Assembly (NCBI GenBank): GCA_949293925.1
Contig: CASFFI010000021.1
Coordinates: 1-18,521 of the forward strand
Direction: 5' to 3'
Origin: an uncultured Christensenella sp.
Lineage (GTDB): Bacteria; Bacillota; Clostridia; Christensenellales; UBA1242
DNA length: 18,521 nucleotides
Part shown: piece after piece, positions 14,872 through 18,521 of the stretch
Numbering within the stretch: the stretch's first letter is position 1
How the letters are laid out: each line of letters starts with the position of its first letter
Position numbers and translations under genes: made by a program
The notes under the pieces: model-generated
The model's input: only the letters and a program-made list of their open reading frames with translations
What the model was told of the DNA's origin: nothing
Database searches by the model: none

Positions 14872-15897
14872 TCAAATTTTGTTAAGTATTTCAGTTATAG
14901 CAGTTACGCCAGATGATAGGTTCAACCTTTCAATATTTGATTTTAAAGTCTTTTGCATATCCATAGTGGAATTTATAAATGAGATTAGATTGCTAGGCGT
15001 CAATTTTTCTTCATATAAAATTCTTGCAACGCCCTTTTCGAAAAAATATCTTGCATTTTCCAATTGGTCGCCTCTAGATGATGAGTTTGATAAAGGAATT
15101 AATATAAGAGGTTTCTTTAAAATTAAACATTCAAAAATTGAATTTGCACCTGCTCGAGATATAACCACATCGCTTTTTGCAATTAATTTTGCCAAATCAA
15201 AAGAAAATTCTAATTGATTGTAATTAATTTGTTTAATTTTTTTAGATTTCCCCTTACCCGTTATATGAATTATATTGTAATCTTTTAGTTTTTCTAAAGA
15301 AGAATAAATTGTTTCATTAATGCTTTTTGCCCCTAAACTACCACCCATTATAAGAATTGTAGGTTTTTTTTCATCTAAATCTAATTTTTCTTTAGGTTCA
15401 GTTATATTATAAAATTCTTTTGAAATTATAGGTCCTATTAATTCTACCTTTTTACTTTTATCTGTTAATTTTGGAAAATTTACTAACATTTTACTGCAAT
15501 ACTTTAAAATTATTTTATTAGCCAAACCAAAAGATGAATCGCTTTCGTGCGCTATAACAGGGATTTTCAATTTTTTACTTGCAATGACAACCGGTAATGC
15601 CACATAACCCCCTTTTGAAAAAACCACATCAGGATTAATCTTTTTCAAAATTTCTTTTGCCTGCTTTACAGATTTCATAAGTTTAAAAGGTATCAATAAA
15701 TTAGCAAAAAATTTTCCACGAATAAACTTTACTGTTTCTATTTCATAATATTCAATTTTTTTCTTTTTTATATAATCTTTTTCTATTCCATTAGAACCTA
15801 TAAAATATACTTTTTTATTATCAAGCGCTTCTATAACAGATAGACAAGGCTTTACGTGTCCTAACGTCCCTCCGCCAGTGAATACTATTTTTTCCAT
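14872..15897 (-). CDS. murG: UDP-GlcNAc:undecaprenyl-PP-MurNAc-pentapeptide GlcNAc transferase (MurG)
   Basis: Adds GlcNAc to lipid I to make lipid II, the last cytoplasmic step of peptidoglycan precursor synthesis, at the inner membrane face. The 341 residues show the GT28 two-domain fold. FTGGGTLGH (6-14) is the acceptor-side glycine loop, GGYVALP (96-102) and AHESDSSFGLANK (116-128) follow, then the donor-side loop GGSLGA (185-190), SRAGANSIFE (247-256) and the UDP-GlcNAc-binding stretch with GDQLENA (276-282). Most MurGs have HEqNs and HQ..NA where this one has HESDS and DQLENA, a divergent but recognisable form. The start at 15897 has only a weak ribosome binding site. It stands apart from other cell-wall genes, unlike the usual mur cluster. 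Confidence 0.95.
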   Translation of the reverse strand: MEKIVFTGGGTLGHVKPCLSVIEALDNKKVYFIGSNGIEKDYIKKKKIEYYEIETVKFIRGKFFANLLIPFKLMKSVKQAKEILKKINPDVVFSKGGYVALPVVIASKKLKIPVIAHESDSSFGLANKIILKYCSKMLVNFPKLTDKSKKVELIGPIISKEFYNITEPKEKLDLDEKKPTILIMGGSLGAKSINETIYSSLEKLKDYNIIHITGKGKSKKIKQINYNQLEFSFDLAKLIAKSDVVISRAGANSIFECLILKKPLILIPLSNSSSRGDQLENARYFFEKGVARILYEEKLTPSNLISFINSTMDMQKTLKSNIERLNLSSGVTAITEILNKI

Positions 15898-15929
15898 ACA
15901 ATATCTTATGCTAAATTTGACTAATTATG

Positions 15930-15976
15930 CCGAATATATTTACAAAGATAAATTGATTTTTTAAATTATTATTCGG
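15930..15976 (+). promoter_or_regulatory. Inverted repeat overlapping a ribosome binding site
   Basis: CCGAATA (15930-15936) and TATTCGG (15970-15976) are exact complements separated by 33 nt. The right arm overlaps the CGGAGA ribosome binding site of the downstream gene, so pairing in the mRNA would hide it; the arms could also be operator half-sites between murG and the divergent gene. Confidence 0.3.
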
Positions 15977-15983
15977 AGAAATT

Positions 15984-16616
15984 ATGGACAACAAAAATTT
16001 ACTAAAATTTATTTTATCAAACACAGAATTACAAAATAATAAAATAATAACAAATATTCCATATAATCAATTTGTTTTCATACAAAATTCTATACATCAA
16101 TCAAAAACAAAACTTAAAATTGATATAGATGAAAATTTGGAAAATCTGCTAATAAAAATCATTTATAAAATGCTTAATTCAAATATAAGCAGTTATTACA
16201 TTAAAACAATGGTTAAAGATATTTTAACTAATATCTATGCTAAAAATATATTAAGTTCTAATTGCAATGCTTTTATAAATAAGCCATATACTAAAATAAA
16301 TAAAAAAGATATTGAAAAAAACCACGAATTATTTTTAGATAACGATTGGCAAGAATTAATAAACAGAAAATCATCTATGAAACTACCAGAATTTAAATTG
16401 CTTTCATTGTATCAATTTAAACAAGTAATGCCTACATACATTTTTTTTAAAATTTCTAATGACCCCATTATTCAATCTGCTATTAATGAACTATTGCAAT
16501 GTTTTTATCCTTTTAGTCAAACATTTTTAACTACTAGTGATAAATTAGCAAATTATTATACAATTAGTAATAAACTTGTAAGCGATTCTGAACATATTGA
16601 CATCATTCAACTATAA
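15984..16616 (+). CDS. Hypothetical protein, unrecognised
   Basis: A 210-residue protein I cannot assign to a family. It is rich in Asn, Ile, Lys and Leu, with no signal peptide, no membrane segment and few cysteines (two: Cys104 and the one in ELLQCFYPF). Residues 45-95 (LENLLIKIIYKMLNSNISSYYIKTMVKDILTNIY) look like amphipathic helices, and the C-terminal half has FKLLSLYQFKQVMPTYIFF. The ribosome binding site CGGAGA (15974-15979) is well placed before ATG. It is divergent from murG, with 86 bp between the starts, and no gene follows for 880 bp. It may be lineage-specific. Codon use is very AT-rich like its neighbours, so transfer is not evident. Confidence 0.7.
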   Translation: MDNKNLLKFILSNTELQNNKIITNIPYNQFVFIQNSIHQSKTKLKIDIDENLENLLIKIIYKMLNSNISSYYIKTMVKDILTNIYAKNILSSNCNAFINKPYTKINKKDIEKNHELFLDNDWQELINRKSSMKLPEFKLLSLYQFKQVMPTYIFFKISNDPIIQSAINELLQCFYPFSQTFLTTSDKLANYYTISNKLVSDSEHIDIIQL

Positions 16617-17140
16617 ATATTATAAACAATATAAAACATTTATTACAAAACATTCGTTGTTATTATTTAATAATTATCAGATATTAACTACGATTAATTA
16701 TAAACAATCCTAAACACATCAATTACATTAAAAGCAAATGATATAAGCAAACATAATAACCAAAATAAAACATTAACCTTTAATCATTCACATAAAAATA
16801 TTTTACACATTCATTACTTTTTATTATAAATAATACTGCACGCTTTAATTATAATTATTTGTAATTGATATGAAGATATAAACATAGCAAAATTAATCAA
16901 TATCAATTATACAATAAATAAAGCATTGTAATTTAGATTTTAATCGTTATAACACAAGCCGAACAAATATATTTAATAATAAGTTATAAAATTAAATTTA
17001 GTAACCTTTATGTTATTAACTATCATTAAAGTTTTATCAACAAAATTAAACTGATGAAACCAAAAAGCATTATTATCATAATTCAATCTTATAAAAAAGA
17101 CTTAACCTCAAAATTTAATCTTTTAAATAAAAACTAAAAT
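16617..17140. other. Long AT-rich region without a recognised gene
   Basis: About 520 bases after the hypothetical gene hold no ORF of normal length and no RNA gene I recognise. The only candidate is a 27-codon ORF at 17054-17137 starting MKPKSIIIIIQ. It lacks a ribosome binding site but ends eight bases before a clear terminator, and I do not call it a gene. The next feature is that terminator, implying that something upstream is transcribed. Confidence 0.5.
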
Positions 17141-17144
17141 TAAA

Positions 17145-17169
17145 GACTTATTAGTAAGTCATTTTTTTT
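17145..17169 (+). terminator. Orphan rho-independent terminator
   Basis: GACTTA (17145-17150), loop TTAG, TAAGTC (17155-17160), then A and eight T residues. It is a textbook + strand terminator, but the nearest upstream annotated gene ends more than 500 bp before it. Confidence 0.8.
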
Positions 17170-17227
17170 AATGTAAACATATTAAAATTCAAAAAAACAA
17201 GTTAAATTATATTTTTAAAAAAATTTA

Positions 17228-17256
17228 TTGACAATAAAAATATAATATGATAAACT
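17228..17256 (+). promoter_or_regulatory. Strong sigma-A promoter 245 bp upstream of tRNA-Lys
   Basis: TTGACA (17228-17233), exactly 17 bp, then TAAACT (17251-17256) preceded by TGA. It is one of the best promoters in the window. Transcription from about 17263 would run through 240 nt without a gene into tRNA-Lys. TGTAAACA (17172-17179) and its complement TGTTTACA (17283-17290) flank it. Confidence 0.75.
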
Positions 17257-17500
17257 TTAAAGGTAGCAAATAAATACAATACTGTTTACATATTATTCAT
17301 TTTGCAGATTGATTTTATTTATTATAAAGGGACAATATTAAAATAGCATAATTTTAGTTAAACCTAACAATAATGAACATCAAATAGTATAAACAATAAA
17401 TTTGATAAACAATTAACTTAGGCAATAAAAATGACAAAATTATGTAGATAAAATGTAGAATCATTGTGAATAATCAATATAATAAATATTAAAAATATAT

Positions 17501-17576
17501 GGACGATTAGCTCAGTTGGTAGAGCAACTGACTCTTAATCAGTGGGTCCGGGGTTCGAGTCCCCGATCGTCCACCA
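17501..17576 (+). tRNA. tRNA-Lys (anticodon CTT), CCA end encoded
   Basis: Acceptor strands GGACGAT and ATCGTCC are exact complements, followed by A and CCA. The anticodon loop CTCTTAA gives CTT, reading AAG lysine codons. The T arm CGGGG-TTCGAGT-CCCCG and the D arm GCTCAGTTGGTAGAGC are regular. Confidence 0.97.
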
Positions 17577-17581
17577 CTTAA

Positions 17582-17610
17582 GAAAAAAGTTGTTTATCGG
17601 CAACTTCTTT
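17582..17610 (+). terminator. Terminator after tRNA-Lys
   Basis: AAGTTG (17587-17592) pairs with CAACTT (17601-17606), with A-rich and T-rich flanks extending the stem, followed by TCTTTTATTATT. It starts a few bases past the CCA end. Confidence 0.8.
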
Positions 17611-17646
17611 TATTATTCTTTAATGTTTAATTAAATTATAATTTGT

Positions 17647-17735
17647 TTATTTAATTGCTTGCCTTTTATCTGCTTCGCTTATGTAATGAGTGTATATATT
17701 TAATGTCGTATAATATTACTATGCCCTAACCTTGT
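17647..17735 (-). pseudogene. C-terminal remnant of a tyrosine integrase, frameshifted
   Basis: The minus strand encodes TRLGHSNII, then after a one-base frameshift near 17706 TLNIYTHYISEADKRQAIK and a stop at 17647. LGHS-x-I...TLNIYTH is the C-terminal signature of phage/ICE-type tyrosine recombinases: the LGH motif, then the catalytic Tyr in the IYTH segment. The rest of the catalytic domain is not found upstream in any frame, so this is a fragment of about 29 codons. It lies 70 bp from the 3' end of tRNA-Lys, a usual attachment position for such enzymes, which supports a former integrated element here. Confidence 0.72.
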
Positions 17736-17958
17736 CTTCCTGTGGCAATTTATAAATATTTCTATACAAAACTTTAATATTTATTTTCTTTTGCCACTCA
17801 TCTTCGGCAGAAACATAGTAACTCCCATGATTTGCTATAACATTTTCTACATCTTGACCAGAATTCTATTCAATCTGCAAAAAACTAACTTCGTGCCTTC
17901 TATATTTTCTCTCTAAACTCTCAATACTTGGATTTCTATTTTTTATTGTATGATTATA
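17719..17958 (-). pseudogene. Decayed ORF of unknown family next to the integrase remnant
   Basis: In a different frame from the integrase fragment, the minus strand is open over 80 codons except for one TAG at 17866-17868. It has no start codon at its upstream end, where a TGA lies. Its residues look protein-like: NPSIESLERKYRRHE before the stop codon, and NSGQDVENVIANHG then YYVSAEDEWQKKI after it. It ends at 17719, overlapping the first codons of the integrase remnant. I do not recognise the family. It may be another piece of the same decayed element, or may have been fused to the integrase remnant by a deletion. Confidence 0.4.
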
Positions 17959-17982
17959 TCATAGAAAATAAAAATATTAAAG

Positions 17983-18014
17983 AAAAATCTCCTTGAAATT
18001 TCAAGGAGATTTTT
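17983..18014. terminator. Perfect 32-bp palindrome acting as terminator of the right-edge gene
   Basis: Positions 17983-17998 are the exact reverse complement of 17999-18014, with A5 on one side and T5 on the other and CTCCTTG/CAAGGAG in the stem. It lies 11 bases past the stop of the minus-strand gene and can work in both directions, separating that gene from the decayed region. Confidence 0.88.
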
Positions 18015-18025
18015 GAATTTATGTT

Positions 18026-18521
18026 TTATTGTGTTATTTCTTCAGAACCAATATAAACTTCAAAACATATAGCTTCTGATTGAACAGTATCATCAGTGGC
18101 TTTTAGCCTTACAAGGAAAATCACATATTCGTAATAATATCCAGCATTTTTATAAATCCAACGATTGCTTTCATTTAAACTTAAACTATCTGTCCAGCCT
18201 TTTGTGGAATAAATAGAATCATTTTCATCACTAATTATTTCCAAATCGGCTATAATTTCATCTTCACTGCCTTCGACAGTTGTTATATATTTTTGAGTAT
18301 AATTAACAACTTTATATTCCAAATCGAATTTAGAAAATTGAGTTTTTTCTTCCGCTGTTAATTCTCTTACAAAACGGTCATAGTTACCACTTTCATTTGC
18401 TTGTGAATAAAATTTTCCTACTTTTAAGTTATATGGATTTGAAGGATCTTGATAAAAAACAAATTTTTCTTCTTCAGGGCTATTTGACGTTCCTTGAGAA
18501 CCAAATCCATAAACTCCCTCA
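18026..18521 (-). CDS. C-terminal part of an unrecognised protein (cut by the window edge)
   Basis: The minus-strand frame is open from the window edge to a TAA at 18026, at least 165 codons. A TTG at 18322 is not a real start: the same frame continues upstream without a stop. The visible part begins EGVYGFGSQGTSNSPEEEKF, is acidic and rich in Ser, Tyr, Glu and Asn, and has no membrane segment and one cysteine. Such composition suits an exported or surface protein, but the N-terminus with any signal or lipobox is outside the window. The C-terminal part alternates short polar and aromatic stretches (YYYEYVIFLVRLKA) like a beta-rich domain. No family is recognised and no function is claimed. 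A perfect palindromic terminator follows. Confidence 0.8.
   Translation of the reverse strand, partial: EGVYGFGSQGTSNSPEEEKFVFYQDPSNPYNLKVGKFYSQANESGNYDRFVRELTAEEKTQFSKFDLEYKVVNYTQKYITTVEGSEDEIIADLEIISDENDSIYSTKGWTDSLSLNESNRWIYKNAGYYYEYVIFLVRLKATDDTVQSEAICFEVYIGSEEITQ

Noticed and set aside
17054..17137. 27-codon ORF as a gene
   Set aside because: No ribosome binding site, and a composition expected by chance in AT-rich DNA. It is kept only as a possible explanation of the downstream terminator.
18026..18322. A complete 98-residue protein
   Set aside because: It would start at TTG 18322, but the same frame continues upstream without a stop to the window edge, so it is the end of a larger gene.

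Overview
The window is very AT-rich and carries a low-GC Firmicutes gene set. It has sporulation sigma factor K (so a spore former), RNase J, MurG, a YegS/BmrU-type lipid kinase, and an RNase P RNA with class A-like conserved blocks, as is common in Clostridia. I read it as a clostridial or related endospore-forming chromosome. I cannot name a species.

Layout. 1-1187 (-) is the N-terminal part of DNA polymerase I, cut by the window edge. 1449-2393 (-) is a nucleoside hydrolase. 2683-2768 (+) is tRNA-Leu(CAA) with promoters and a terminator. 3046-5994 looks like an accessory cassette: a two-gene type II-like restriction-modification operon (PD-(D/E)xK-like nuclease overlapping a 5-methylcytosine methyltransferase). 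It is preceded by a GC-richer, strongly self-complementary stretch ending in a perfect terminator, and bounded by imperfect terminal inverted repeats sharing the core TTTGAAACTAGTGT. No transposase lies inside. 6283-6504 (-) is a small broken ORF divergent from sigK (6540-7247, +). 7708-8083 (-) is rnpB, with a 14-bp tandem repeat array just past its terminator.

8173-10267 (-) is a two-gene operon of a U32-family protein (TrhP-like) and a diacylglycerol-kinase-family lipid kinase. 10570-11265 (+) is a glycerophosphodiester phosphodiesterase, perhaps translated from a leaderless mRNA. 11304-11891 (-) is a TrmR-like O-methyltransferase. U32 TrhP and TrmR act in succession in making 5-methoxyuridine at tRNA position 34, so the two may share a pathway. 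12139-14776 (-) is a membrane protein gene followed by RNase J. 14872-15897 (-) is murG. 15984-16616 (+) is an unrecognised protein. A long AT-rich gap (16617-17500) holds an orphan terminator and a strong promoter upstream of tRNA-Lys(CTT) (17501-17576). Next to that tRNA lie remains of a tyrosine integrase and a second decayed ORF, suggesting an old integration site. The right edge holds the C-terminal part of an unrecognised protein (-).

Most of the window is housekeeping. The parts most worth attention are the restriction-modification cassette with its leader region, the unexplained transcription signals in 16617-17500, and the decayed insertion at tRNA-Lys.
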